DNA of 47,475 bases from an uncultured Collinsella sp. (GTDB taxonomy: Bacteria > Actinomycetota > Coriobacteriia > Coriobacteriales > Coriobacteriaceae), in contig CAAENA010000026.1 of the NCBI GenBank assembly GCA_900757205.1, positions 1 through 47,475 on the forward strand, given 5' to 3'. The notes below the pieces were generated by a model. The model was not told where the DNA came from. It made no database searches and saw nothing but the letters and a program-made list of their open reading frames with translations. A program made the position numbers and the translations under genes. Positions 1 through 7,724 of the stretch are shown in pieces. Numbering within the stretch: position 1 is the first letter of the stretch; each line of letters opens with the position of its first letter.

Positions 1-141
1 ATGCGCTACGATGAAGGGACCGAGGCATGGAGGCGCGCGCTCGCGCGCGTGAACGCGGGCGTGGCGGCGCTGGCCGACCGCGCAGTCGAAGTGGTATGCG
101 GGATTCCCGTGTGGATGAAAGGCGAAGGACCTGCAAGGTGA
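1..141 (+). CDS. cobU: CobU, C-terminal end only (adenosylcobinamide kinase / guanylyltransferase), cut by window start
   Basis: The first 46 codons are the tail of a gene that begins before the window. The visible end (an Arg/Ala-rich helix followed by VEVVCGIPVWMKG) fits the C-terminal helix and strand of CobU, which usually ends in a V-x-G-[IV]-P-x-x-[LM]-K pattern. CobU phosphorylates adenosylcobinamide and then transfers GMP to give adenosyl-GDP-cobinamide, the substrate of CobS. The stop codon (139-141) overlaps the GTG start of cobS at 138, so the two genes are translationally coupled. The kinase P-loop and guanylylated His lie outside the window, so the call rests on the short tail and on context. 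Confidence 0.7.
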   Translation: MRYDEGTEAWRRALARVNAGVAALADRAVEVVCGIPVWMKGEGPAR

Positions 142-905
142 AGATAGTGGAGGCGATCGGCGCGGCGTTCGGAACGTTCTCGCGCATCCCCGTCCCGAAA
201 TCGGCCTGGACCGATTTCGGGTCAACCCATGCGCTTGCCGCGTTTCCCCTGGTGGGCCTTGCGGAAGGCTTCCTCATGACGGCGTGGGGGCACATGGCGA
301 ACCTGCTCGGCGTGCCCGCGACCATCGTCGCGGCCGTGCTCGTGGCGCTGCCTGTGGCGGTGACGGGAGGCATCCACCTAGACGGGCTCTGCGACACCTC
401 CGATGCGCTTGCAAGTTGGGCCCCGCGCGAGCGAAAGCTCGAGATCATGCACGATCCGCGGGCGGGCGCCTTCGGGGTCATCGGTGTTGTCGTGTACCTT
501 ATTTTGCAGTTTTCCCTGTTCACCGCGCTGCCGCTTACGGCGGGGGCGTTCCTCGCGCTTCTGTGCTCGCTCGTGTTCTCCCGCGCGCTTTCGGGGCTCG
601 CCGTTGAATGCTGGCCTGCCGCGCGGGCGGACGGCATGGCCGCGGGGCTCTCGCCTGCGAAGAAGCGCGCGGCGATCGTCGTGCCGCTTTGCGCTTTCGC
701 TGCGGCTTCGGCTGCAGGGATGGTCGCGTGCGCTCAGGCCGTCGGCGCCTTTATGGCGGTGGCGGGGCTTTTGGTGCTCGCGTGGTACCGCCATGTTGCC
801 CTGTCCCGCTTTGGCGGGGTGACGGGGGATTTGGCCGGATGGTTTCTGCAATGGGCCGAGCTCGCGATGCTCGCCGTGCTGGTGGCGGGGGGCATGCTCC
901 TATGA
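138..905 (+). CDS. cobS: Adenosylcobinamide-GDP ribazoletransferase (cobalamin synthase)
   Basis: CobS is an integral membrane enzyme that joins adenosyl-GDP-cobinamide to alpha-ribazole (phosphate), closing the nucleotide loop of B12. The 255-residue product opens with the family pattern TFSRIPVPK and contains GGIHLDGLCDTSDAL near residues 77-91 and DPRAGAFG near 106, the Asp-rich signature of CobS. Several hydrophobic spans follow (for example around residues 110-145 and 175-205). The frame is open from 27, but the GTG at 138 is preferred because it overlaps the cobU stop (GTGA) and begins where family homology begins; the upstream part is Arg-rich and unlike CobS. The 3' end overlaps the next gene by ATGA. 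Confidence 0.9.
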   Translation: MKIVEAIGAAFGTFSRIPVPKSAWTDFGSTHALAAFPLVGLAEGFLMTAWGHMANLLGVPATIVAAVLVALPVAVTGGIHLDGLCDTSDALASWAPRERKLEIMHDPRAGAFGVIGVVVYLILQFSLFTALPLTAGAFLALLCSLVFSRALSGLAVECWPAARADGMAAGLSPAKKRAAIVVPLCAFAAASAAGMVACAQAVGAFMAVAGLLVLAWYRHVALSRFGGVTGDLAGWFLQWAELAMLAVLVAGGMLL

Positions 906-1903
906 TGCTCGTGGTAGGTGGCGCGCATTCGGGGAAGAGGACCTTCGTGCGCGAAAAGCTCGGGTTCGCGGCGGACGATTTCGTCGACGCGGCGCAGCTT
1001 GCGGAGGGCGGCGTGCCCGCGGCTTCTGCCGGCCGCGTCGCGTACCGTGCTGAGGAACTCGTACGCGCGCTCGACGCTGACCGGGCGCTCGAGCGGCTGA
1101 TCGGCTTCGACGCAGTGATTCTGCCCTTGGTCGGCTCGGGGGTCGTCCCCATGCGTGCGGAAGACGCCCAATGGCGCGAGCGCGCGGGGCGCTTGGGATG
1201 CGCGCTCGCTGCGCGCGCCGACGTCGTCGTGCGCATGACGTGCGGGATTCCCCAGGTCATCAAAGGAAACCTTGCCGATGCACCTCGAGGGACGCAGGGC
1301 GCGGGTGCGCTTTTGGAAGTCGTCTTCGTGCGCCATGGTGCCACGGCGGGCACGGAAGACCATCGCTACAGCGGGGCGGGCACCGACGAGCCCCTGTCGA
1401 GCGCGGGCGAGCGCGCTTTGCGCGACCTCGCGTGCGATCGTGACGTGTTCCGTGTTGTCACGAGCGGCATGGCCCGCACCGACCAGACGGCGCGCATCCT
1501 CTTCCCGAACGCGGAGCTTATGGCGTGCCCCGGTCTGCGCGAGATGGATTTCGGCGACTTCGAGGGGCGAAGCGCCGCCGAACTTAAAGAGGATGCGCGC
1601 TACCGCGCCTGGGTAGACTCCTGGTGCGAGACGCGCTGCCCGCATGGCGAGGGCAAGAGCGATTTCACCCGCCGCGTCGTCGCGGCGTTTCGGGAGGCGT
1701 GCGAATCGGAGCGCGCCCAGGGGAGTGGGCGCGCCGTCTTCGTCGTTCACGCGGGTACCGTGAAAGCGCTGCTCTCCGAGTTAGCTGTCCCGGAAATTGG
1801 ATACTTCGACGTGCATACCGAGCCGGGCGGCGCATGGGCCGCCACCTGGGATGGGCGCTGCCTTCGCGACGTTCGCCCCGCTTCGGGGGGCGATGCCCGG
1901 TGA
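902..1903 (+). CDS. Fusion: CobU-like P-loop domain plus CobC-like histidine phosphatase
   Basis: This 333-residue protein has two parts. Residues 1-130 look like a shortened CobU domain: a P-loop GGAHSGKRTF near the start and a C-terminal RMTCGIPQVIKG like the tail of CobU. The segment that carries the guanylylated His in CobU is not recognisable, so kinase/transferase activity is doubtful. Residues 138-333 are a histidine-phosphatase domain with VFVRHGATAG (His145 the expected phospho-acceptor) and a second His in FVVHAGTV near 283. This is the fold of CobC, which dephosphorylates alpha-ribazole-5'-phosphate or adenosylcobalamin-5'-phosphate. Start: ATGATG at 902/905, where the first ATG overlaps the cobS stop. 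Its end overlaps cbiB by one base. The phosphatase role is likely; the role of the first domain is open. Confidence 0.8.
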   Translation: MMLVVGGAHSGKRTFVREKLGFAADDFVDAAQLAEGGVPAASAGRVAYRAEELVRALDADRALERLIGFDAVILPLVGSGVVPMRAEDAQWRERAGRLGCALAARADVVVRMTCGIPQVIKGNLADAPRGTQGAGALLEVVFVRHGATAGTEDHRYSGAGTDEPLSSAGERALRDLACDRDVFRVVTSGMARTDQTARILFPNAELMACPGLREMDFGDFEGRSAAELKEDARYRAWVDSWCETRCPHGEGKSDFTRRVVAAFREACESERAQGSGRAVFVVHAGTVKALLSELAVPEIGYFDVHTEPGGAWAATWDGRCLRDVRPASGGDAR

Positions 1904-2877
1904 TGACGATTCTTGCCGTTGCCGTCGGGTTCGCGGCCGACCTTGCCTTCGGCGACCCGCGCTGGCTTCCCCATCCCGTCGTCGCCATGGGGCGTGCGAT
2001 CGCGTGGGCCGAAGGCCGCCTGCGGGGCGCATTCCCGCAAACGTCCGCGGGCACGCGCGCCGCAGGGCTTGTGCTCGCCGTGGCGCTTCCGCTTGCGTGT
2101 GGGCTTTTGACCTGGGGAATCCTGCATCTTTGCGGCATGGTTCACTCCGGCCTGCGCTTCGTGGCCGAGGCATGGGCGAGCTATCAGATTCTCGCGGCAT
2201 GCGAGCTGCGCCGCCAGAGCCTGGCCGTGGCCCGTGCGTTCTCGAGGAGCGGCCTTGTCGCGGCGCGCGAAGCCGTCGGGCTCATCGTGGGACGCGACAC
2301 GTCTGTTCTCGACGAGCAGGGCGTCGCGCGCGCCGCCGTGGAAACGGTGGCGGAGAACGCGAGCGACGGTGTCATCGCGCCGCTTTTCTATCTTATGATC
2401 GGGGGTGCGCCCTTGGGCATGGCGTACAAGGCGGTGAACACGCTCGACAGCATGGTGGGCTACAAAAACGAGCGCTACATCGACTTCGGCTGCGCCTCGG
2501 CGCGCCTCGACGATGCGGTGAATTGGATCCCCTCGCGCTTATCGGCCCTGCTCATGATCGCCGTGTGCCCGATCGTCGGGCTCGACGCGCGCGGGGCGGC
2601 GCGCATCTGGCGCCGCGACAGGCGTCGCCATGCGAGCCCGAACGCGGCACAGACTGAGTCAGCGTGCGCGGGCGCGCTCGGGCTGCGCCTGGCAGGACCC
2701 GCGGTGTATTTCGGCAAGCTCGTTGAGAAACCGACGATAGGCGACGCGTCCCGCGAAATCGAGTGGGGCGACATCGCCCGGGCGACAAGGCTCATGCTCG
2801 CCGCGTCCGTATGCGCGCTTGTCGTCTTCGGTGCTGCGCGCGCGGCGGTCGTGCTCGCCGTGGGGGCGATGGCATGA
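1903..2877 (+). CDS. cbiB: Adenosylcobinamide-phosphate synthase CbiB/CobD
   Basis: CbiB attaches (R)-1-amino-2-propanol phosphate to adenosylcobyric acid, giving adenosylcobinamide phosphate. The 324-residue membrane protein shows the family signatures: AFGDPRWLPHPVVAMGR near the N-terminus, ENASDGVIAPLFY near residue 150, the block around YKAVNTLDSMVGYKNERY, and ARLDDAVNWIPSRLSA. Several hydrophobic stretches agree with a polytopic membrane protein. ATG 1903 overlaps the preceding stop (TGATG); a GTG three bases earlier is also in frame. The end overlaps the next gene as ATGA. The next gene makes the aminopropanol phosphate, which fits the order of the pathway. Confidence 0.93.
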   Translation: MTILAVAVGFAADLAFGDPRWLPHPVVAMGRAIAWAEGRLRGAFPQTSAGTRAAGLVLAVALPLACGLLTWGILHLCGMVHSGLRFVAEAWASYQILAACELRRQSLAVARAFSRSGLVAAREAVGLIVGRDTSVLDEQGVARAAVETVAENASDGVIAPLFYLMIGGAPLGMAYKAVNTLDSMVGYKNERYIDFGCASARLDDAVNWIPSRLSALLMIAVCPIVGLDARGAARIWRRDRRRHASPNAAQTESACAGALGLRLAGPAVYFGKLVEKPTIGDASREIEWGDIARATRLMLAASVCALVVFGAARAAVVLAVGAMA

Positions 2878-4097
2878 GGGAAGACCACGTCGCGCCCCGG
2901 GCTGCCGGGGGAATCCTGCGTGCCCGTGCGCATGGGGGTAGTACGCAATCGCTCGGCATCGCTTGCGAAGGGGGCGCCTCCGACCTCATTGACTTCTCGG
3001 TGAACGTGAATCCGGCAGGCCCCTCGCCGCGCGCCGTCGCCGCAGCTTGCAAGGCGCTTTCTCGAATCGACGCCTACCCCGATAGGGAAAGCCTCGCCCT
3101 CGTTCGCGCCCTAGCGCGCGCCCAGGGCGTTCCCGAAGATGCTATCGTCTGCGGCGCGGGCGCGTCCGACATCATCTGGCGGCTCGCCGCGGCGGTGCGC
3201 CCGAAACGCATCGTCGTGTGCGCGCCGACGTTCTCTGAATATGCGGAGGCGGCATCGTACTACGGCGCATGCGTGCAGGAGTTCCCGCTCTCCGAAGCGG
3301 ACGACTTCGACGTGCCCGCCTCCTTCGCCCGCGCGATCGAGGGGCCGGGAGACGTGGCGTACCTCTGCAATCCGAACAACCCGACGGGGCGCCTCGTCGA
3401 CCCCCGCGTGATCGATGCCGCGGCTTGCCGTTGCGAGCAGGCGGGCGCGCTGCTCGTCGTGGACGAGTGCTTCCTCGGATTTGCGCCCGACGCCCGCGAA
3501 AGGAGCGTGGCCGCACGCGCCGCGTGTTCGCGCCACGTGGCCGTGCTCTCCGCGTTCACCAAGCTCTACGGAATGGCGGGGTTGCGGTTGGGATATCTGA
3601 TCAGCGGAAACGTCCAACTCATCGAGGGGATTCGTCGGGCGGGGCAGGCGTGGCCCGTTTCCTCGGTCGCCGAGGCCGCGGGCATCGCCGCCCTGGAAGA
3701 CGTCGAATACGTCTCGCGCACGCGCGATGTATTGGCGGGTGAGCGAGCGTGGCTTTCCCACGAGCTCTCCTCGCTCGGGCTTTCCGTCGTGCCGTCGGAT
3801 GCGAACTTCCTTTTAGTCCGCACGCCGGCGAAAGACATCCCCGAGCGCCTATATAATCAGGGGGTTTTGGTCCGCACGTGCGACTCGTTTTCGGTACTGT
3901 CCCGTTTCTGGTGCCGCGTCGCGGTGCGCACGCGCAAGGAGAATGCCCGGCTTGCGATGGCGTTCAGCCGCGCACTTCGGGCGGAAGGTGCATCGGGCGA
4001 AGGCGAACCCGACGAACGGAGCGGCGCTTCTTGCAGCGGCGCTATGGCGGGCGCGGATGGCCGAGGCTCGGCGAAGGAGGTCGATACCCGTGGGTAG
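2874..4097 (+). CDS. L-threonine-O-3-phosphate decarboxylase, CobD/CobC aminotransferase family
   Basis: This is a fold-type I PLP enzyme of 407 residues. In B12 synthesis the family decarboxylates L-threonine phosphate to aminopropanol phosphate, the linker used by CbiB. Visible signatures are LIDFSVNVNPAGPSP near the start (the D-F-S-x-N-x-N-P pattern of the cobalamin members), CNPNNPTGR in the middle, VVDECFLGF, and the lysine region AFTKLYGMAGLRLGY with Lys230 as the expected PLP-binding residue. The last 35 or so residues are Gly/Ser/Glu-rich and not family-like; they lie over the start of the next gene. The start overlaps the cbiB stop (ATGA). HisC-like histidinol-phosphate aminotransferase is the alternative, but the cluster argues against it. 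The symbol is left blank because naming is swapped between organisms (cobD versus cobC). Confidence 0.88.
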   Translation: MREDHVAPRAAGGILRARAHGGSTQSLGIACEGGASDLIDFSVNVNPAGPSPRAVAAACKALSRIDAYPDRESLALVRALARAQGVPEDAIVCGAGASDIIWRLAAAVRPKRIVVCAPTFSEYAEAASYYGACVQEFPLSEADDFDVPASFARAIEGPGDVAYLCNPNNPTGRLVDPRVIDAAACRCEQAGALLVVDECFLGFAPDARERSVAARAACSRHVAVLSAFTKLYGMAGLRLGYLISGNVQLIEGIRRAGQAWPVSSVAEAAGIAALEDVEYVSRTRDVLAGERAWLSHELSSLGLSVVPSDANFLLVRTPAKDIPERLYNQGVLVRTCDSFSVLSRFWCRVAVRTRKENARLAMAFSRALRAEGASGEGEPDERSGASCSGAMAGADGRGSAKEVDTRG

Positions 4098-5589
4098 GGC
4101 GAAGCCCATCATGATCCAGGGCACCATGTCGAACGCGGGGAAGAGCCTGCTTGCGGCGGGGCTGTGCCGCGTGCTTTCGCAGGACGGCCTGCGCGTGACT
4201 CCCTTCAAGAGCCAGAACATGGCGCTCAACAGCGGTGTCACGGCCGACGGGCTCGAGATGGGGCGCGCCCAGATCATGCAGGCCGAGGCGTGCGGCATCG
4301 CGCCCGACGTGCGCATGAACCCCATCCTGCTCAAGCCCGAAAGCGACCACCGAAGCCAGCTCATCGTGGCCGGCAAGGCGCAGGGAGCCTTCGCTGCGAG
4401 GGACTACTTCGCGCGAAAGAAGGCGCTCATGCCGCAGATTTTGGAGGCGTTCGATTCGCTCGCGGAGGAAAACGACGTCATCGTCATCGAGGGCGCCGGC
4501 AGCCCCGCCGAAATCAACCTTGCCGAAAACGACATCGTCAACATGGGGCTCGCGCGCGCCGTGTCCTCCCCCGTGCTGCTCGCGGGCGACATCGACCCAG
4601 GCGGGGTGTTTGCCCAGCTTTACGGCACGGTCGCGCTCCTTGTGCCCGAGGACCGCGCGCTTTTGCGGGGGCTTGTGGTGAACAAGTTCCGCGGCGATGT
4701 GGAAATCCTGCGCCCGGGTTTGGCCCCGCTCGAGAAGATGTGCGGGGTTCCCGTCGTGGGGGTCGTGCCGTATCTTACGCTCGACCTGGACGACGAGGAC
4801 TCGCTCGCGCCGCGCCTATCTGCCCGCGAGGCGCGCGGCGTCATCGACGTCGCCGTCGTGCGCCTTCCGCATCTGTCGAACTTCACCGACTTCGACCCGC
4901 TTTCGCGCGTGCCCGGCATGGGCGTGCGCTACGTTTCCTCGACGACCGATCTGGGCCGACCCGACCTGGTGGTGCTCCCCGGCTCGAAGACCACGCTCGA
5001 CGACGCGCGCTGGCTTGCGGCTAGCGGCATCGGAGCCTGTGTACGCGCGCTTTCGGGCGCGGGCACGCCGGTGCTCGGCATATGCGGAGGCTACCAGCTT
5101 TTGGGAGACGAGCTTTCCGACCCGCACGGCAGGGAAGGCGCTGGCACCGCGCGCGGGCTCGGGCTCATCCCTGCAAGTACGGTGTTCAAGGAGGAAAAGC
5201 GCCTCGCCCAGTCGGAGCTGCGCATCACGGGCGCCCAAGGCGCGTTCTCGGTGTGGAACGGCATGACGGCGCGCGGGTACGAGATTCACGACGGCGAAAC
5301 GACCGTCTCCTGCGCTCCTGCGGGCACGATTGGCGGCAAACCGGAAGGCGCGGCCTGCGGAAACGTGTTCGGAACCTATCTCCACGGCCTGTTCGACGAA
5401 CCGGGGGTGGCGCTCGCCCTCGCGCGCTCGCTCGCGCGCATGCGCGGCCTGCCCGAGAGCGTCGTGGGTGCTGCGGGCGCGGCGTCCGCAGCCGATCACC
5501 GTGCGCGCGAGTTCGACTGCCTGGCCGACGCCGTGCGCGGGGCGCTCGACATGGAGTATGTCTACCGCATTATCGAGGAGGGCGTATGA
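4090..5589 (+). CDS. cbiP: Adenosylcobyric acid synthase (glutamine-hydrolysing)
   Basis: CbiP/CobQ amidates four side chains of adenosylcobyrinic acid a,c-diamide using glutamine and ATP. The 499-residue product has an N-terminal P-loop-like motif MIQGTMSNAGKS, the substrate-loop pattern FKSQNMALNS, NPILLKPESD, and a C-terminal class I glutamine amidotransferase domain with Cys332 in GICGGYQLLG and a late YLHGLFD histidine motif. The frame is open from 3943, but GTG 4090 is chosen because a strong AAGGAGG lies at 4074-4080, nine bases upstream, and the family homology begins there. It overlaps the end of the preceding gene by eight bases in another frame. The stop overlaps the next start (ATGA). 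Confidence 0.93.
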   Translation: MGRAKPIMIQGTMSNAGKSLLAAGLCRVLSQDGLRVTPFKSQNMALNSGVTADGLEMGRAQIMQAEACGIAPDVRMNPILLKPESDHRSQLIVAGKAQGAFAARDYFARKKALMPQILEAFDSLAEENDVIVIEGAGSPAEINLAENDIVNMGLARAVSSPVLLAGDIDPGGVFAQLYGTVALLVPEDRALLRGLVVNKFRGDVEILRPGLAPLEKMCGVPVVGVVPYLTLDLDDEDSLAPRLSAREARGVIDVAVVRLPHLSNFTDFDPLSRVPGMGVRYVSSTTDLGRPDLVVLPGSKTTLDDARWLAASGIGACVRALSGAGTPVLGICGGYQLLGDELSDPHGREGAGTARGLGLIPASTVFKEEKRLAQSELRITGAQGAFSVWNGMTARGYEIHDGETTVSCAPAGTIGGKPEGAACGNVFGTYLHGLFDEPGVALALARSLARMRGLPESVVGAAGAASAADHRAREFDCLADAVRGALDMEYVYRIIEEGV

Positions 5590-6101
5590 TCCACGTGTAT
5601 CATGGCGACGGCAAAGGCAAGACCACGGCGGCGATGGGCCTCGCCCTTCGCATGCTCGCTGCAGGCCGCCGCGTCGTCGTCGTGCAGTTCCTGAAAGACG
5701 GCGAAAGCGGGGAGGCGCGCCTGCTCGCCGAGCATTTCGGCGTGCCCGTGTTCGCGGGGAAGGTGTCGGACAAGTTTACCTGGTCAATGACGTCGGAAGA
5801 ACTTGCCGCGACGTGCGAGCTGCACGATGGGAACCTCGCTTCCGCGCTCGCCGAGTTCGAGGGCGCTCAGGAGGGGCTGCTCGTGCTCGACGAGGCGCTC
5901 GACGCGCTTTCGAAGGAGCTTGTCGACGAGGCACTCGTGGACCGCGCGCTCGATATGTCCGCGCGCGGCGTCGAAGTAGCGCTCACCGGGCGCGCGCCTT
6001 CCCGCAAGATCGTGGAGAAGGCCGACTACATAACCGAGATGCGGTGCGAGAAACACCCCTACGAGCAGGGGATATGTGCAAGGGAAGGAGTGGAGTACTA
6101 G
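5586..6101 (+). CDS. cobO: Corrinoid adenosyltransferase, BtuR/CobO/CobA type
   Basis: The enzyme transfers the 5'-deoxyadenosyl group of ATP to cob(I)alamin or cob(I)yrinic acid diamide. The 171-residue protein opens with IHVYHGDGKGKTTAAMG, a P-loop of the BtuR/CobO family, followed by VVVVQFLKDGESGE, LLVLDEALDAL (Walker B-like) and ALTGRAPSRKIVEKADYITEM near the end. It lacks the long N-terminal arm of some CobO proteins. The ATG overlaps the cbiP stop (ATGA), and the following gene starts directly after the stop. It belongs to the same cotranscribed B12 set. Confidence 0.92.
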   Translation: MIHVYHGDGKGKTTAAMGLALRMLAAGRRVVVVQFLKDGESGEARLLAEHFGVPVFAGKVSDKFTWSMTSEELAATCELHDGNLASALAEFEGAQEGLLVLDEALDALSKELVDEALVDRALDMSARGVEVALTGRAPSRKIVEKADYITEMRCEKHPYEQGICAREGVEY

Positions 6102-6743
6102 ATGGATTCCAAGGAGATGGCGCCCGGCGACATCGAGCGGCGCAGCTTCGAGATCATCACCGAAGAGCTCGGCGGCCGCACGTTCCCGCCGCTCGAAGAG
6201 CCCGTCGTGAAGCGCGTCATCCACACTACTGCCGACTTCTCGTACGCCGATTCCCTCGTGTTCACCCATGACGCCGCGCACTGCGCGCTCGACGCACTGC
6301 GCGCAGGGGCCACGGTGCTCACCGACACGAACATGGCGCTCGCAGGCATAAGCAAGCCCGCGCTCGCGAAGCTCGGCTGCAAGGCCGTGTGCTACATGGC
6401 CGACCCTGATGTCGCCGCGGCTGCGCGCGCCGCGGGCACGACTCGCGCCGTTGCGAGCATGGACAAAGCTTGCGGCATCGAGGGTCCGCTCATCGTGGCC
6501 GTCGGCAACGCTCCCACAGCACTTCTGCGCCTCGCCGAGCTCATGGACGCGGGGAAGATCGCGCCCGCGCTCGTCGTTGGGGTGCCGGTCGGGTTTGTGA
6601 ACGTGGTCGAGGCGAAAGAGGAGCTACTCGCGCGACGCGTGCCGGCCATCGTCGCGAGGGGTCGCAAGGGCGGCTCGACCGTGGCGGCTGCCATTATGAA
6701 CGCGCTGCTCTACCAGATCGCGCGCCCAGGCGGTCCGAAGTGA
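6102..6743 (+). CDS. cbiC: Precorrin-8X / cobalt-precorrin-8 methylmutase
   Basis: CbiC/CobH moves a methyl group from C-11 to C-12 of the corrin ring to give (cobalt-)hydrogenobyrinate. The 213-residue length is normal. Visible signatures are the catalytic-His region VKRVIHTTADF (His41), GATVLTDTNMALAGISK, and VGNAPTALLRL followed by VVGVPVGFVNVVEAKEEL, the substrate-binding core. The ATG follows the previous stop without a gap. The stop at 6741-6743 overlaps the GTG start of cbiJ. The anaerobic (cbi) route is suggested by CbiP/CbiC/CbiJ neighbours, but these steps are shared with the aerobic route and do not settle it. Confidence 0.93.
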   Translation: MDSKEMAPGDIERRSFEIITEELGGRTFPPLEEPVVKRVIHTTADFSYADSLVFTHDAAHCALDALRAGATVLTDTNMALAGISKPALAKLGCKAVCYMADPDVAAAARAAGTTRAVASMDKACGIEGPLIVAVGNAPTALLRLAELMDAGKIAPALVVGVPVGFVNVVEAKEELLARRVPAIVARGRKGGSTVAAAIMNALLYQIARPGGPK

Positions 6744-7513
6744 CGGCGCCCGCATCCGCGCCGGCGCTGCGCATCTTCGCCGGCACCACCGAGGGCCGCC
6801 TTCTGTGCGAATGGGCGAGCGGGGCGGGCATCCCCGCCCGTGCCTACGCGGCAACCGAGTACGGAGGCGAGCTTTTGGGCGAGCTTCCGGGCATCGAGGT
6901 GCATGCGGGCAGGCTCGACGATGCCGACATGGAGCGCGAGCTTTCCGGCGCGTGCATTGTCGTCGACGCCACGCACCCCTTCGCTACGCTCGCAAGCGGC
7001 AACATCCGGGCCGCTTCGCTCGCCGTGGGTGCACGATGCCTGCGCCTTGCGCGCCCGGCCGAGGCGCTGCCCAAAGGCGTCGTGTCGGTCGCGTCGATCG
7101 CCTGCGCGGCGCGCTTTCTCTCCGAGAACCCGGGTCGCGCGCTTCTCACGACGGGGAGCAAGGAGCTTGCTCCCTACACGCGCGTCGCCGATTTCGCGGA
7201 GCGCTTTTTCGTACGTGTGCTCCCGCTGCCCGGTGCTATAACGAAGTGCATCGACGCGGGGTTTTCTCCGTCGCACGTCATCGGCATGCAGGGGCCCTTC
7301 ACCCGCGAGCTCAACGAGGCGATGCTTCGGCAGGTGGGCGCCCAGTGGCTTGTGACCAAGGACTCGGGAACCGTAGGCGGCACGGCCGAGAAGCTCGCCG
7401 CCGCGCATGACGTGGGAGCGCGCTGCATCGTGGTCACCCGTCCCGCCGAGGGAGGTGGGGCCCTTTCGCTTCGGGAAGTGGAAGACGCGCTCTTACGGGA
7501 GTTCGCGCGCTAG
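6740..7513 (+). CDS. cbiJ: Precorrin-6A / cobalt-precorrin-6A reductase
   Basis: The NAD(P)H-dependent reductase acts on ring-contracted (cobalt-)precorrin-6A. Residues 9-25 (LRIFAGTTEGRLLCEWA) give the G-T-T-E-G-R nucleotide-binding start typical of CobK/CbiJ; further signatures are VDATHPFATLAS, LLTTGSKELAPY, VLPLPGAITKC, IGMQGPFTRELNEAM and VTKDSGTVGGTAEK, with R-P at the C-terminal strand. GTG 6740 is chosen because it overlaps the cbiC stop (GTGA) and starts just before the homology; the frame is open further upstream. This is the last intact gene of the B12 cluster. Its 3' end lies inside the reading frame of a truncated opposite-strand gene. Confidence 0.9.
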   Translation: MTAPASAPALRIFAGTTEGRLLCEWASGAGIPARAYAATEYGGELLGELPGIEVHAGRLDDADMERELSGACIVVDATHPFATLASGNIRAASLAVGARCLRLARPAEALPKGVVSVASIACAARFLSENPGRALLTTGSKELAPYTRVADFAERFFVRVLPLPGAITKCIDAGFSPSHVIGMQGPFTRELNEAMLRQVGAQWLVTKDSGTVGGTAEKLAAAHDVGARCIVVTRPAEGGGALSLREVEDALLREFAR

Positions 7514-7624
7514 GCGCTCGCCACGGCTGCGCGCCCTCCCGCCCGCGAGGAGGAGCGCCCCGAGCAAGCTCGACCCGTACAAGCCCGTCATCCACCAATA
7601 GCTCGAGGACGACGCCCGGAACTG
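7493..7624 (-). pseudogene. Remnant: C-terminal membrane-anchor end of a lost gene
   Basis: On the - strand a frame reads SSSSYWWMTGLYGSSLL, then GALLLAGGRARSRGER and a stop (TAA at 7493-7495). A Ser-rich stretch, one hydrophobic helix and an Arg-rich end are the usual layout of a C-terminal membrane anchor of a surface protein. Base composition here matches the GC-rich cobalamin genes, not the AT-richer bases after about 7630. No start codon or body is present. I infer that a convergent neighbour of cbiJ was cut off when this segment was joined to the exporter region. The short frame could also be chance, although the composition and the anchor-like order argue against that. Confidence 0.4.
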
Positions 7625-7643
7625 GTGCAAACAGCCCTTTAAT

Positions 7644-7713
7644 AAGTTGCGGTGAAATAGTGTCTGTTTTTGCTGCTAGATAGCATATTCAGTCCCTAAT
7701 TCACCGCAACTTG
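7644..7713. repeat. Inverted repeat, GTTGCGGTGAAATAG family, copy A
   Basis: Arms AAGTTGCGGTGAAATAG (7644-7660) and its near-complement ending CACCGCAACTTG (7697-7713) flank about 36 AT-rich bases. The element lies between the convergent ends of cbiJ and the exporter permease. A second copy with the same arms is at 23916-23985, also between convergent genes. It may act as a two-way terminator or be a dispersed REP-like repeat; no U-run follows directly. Confidence 0.7.
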
Positions 7714-7724
7714 TTGGTGGTGGC

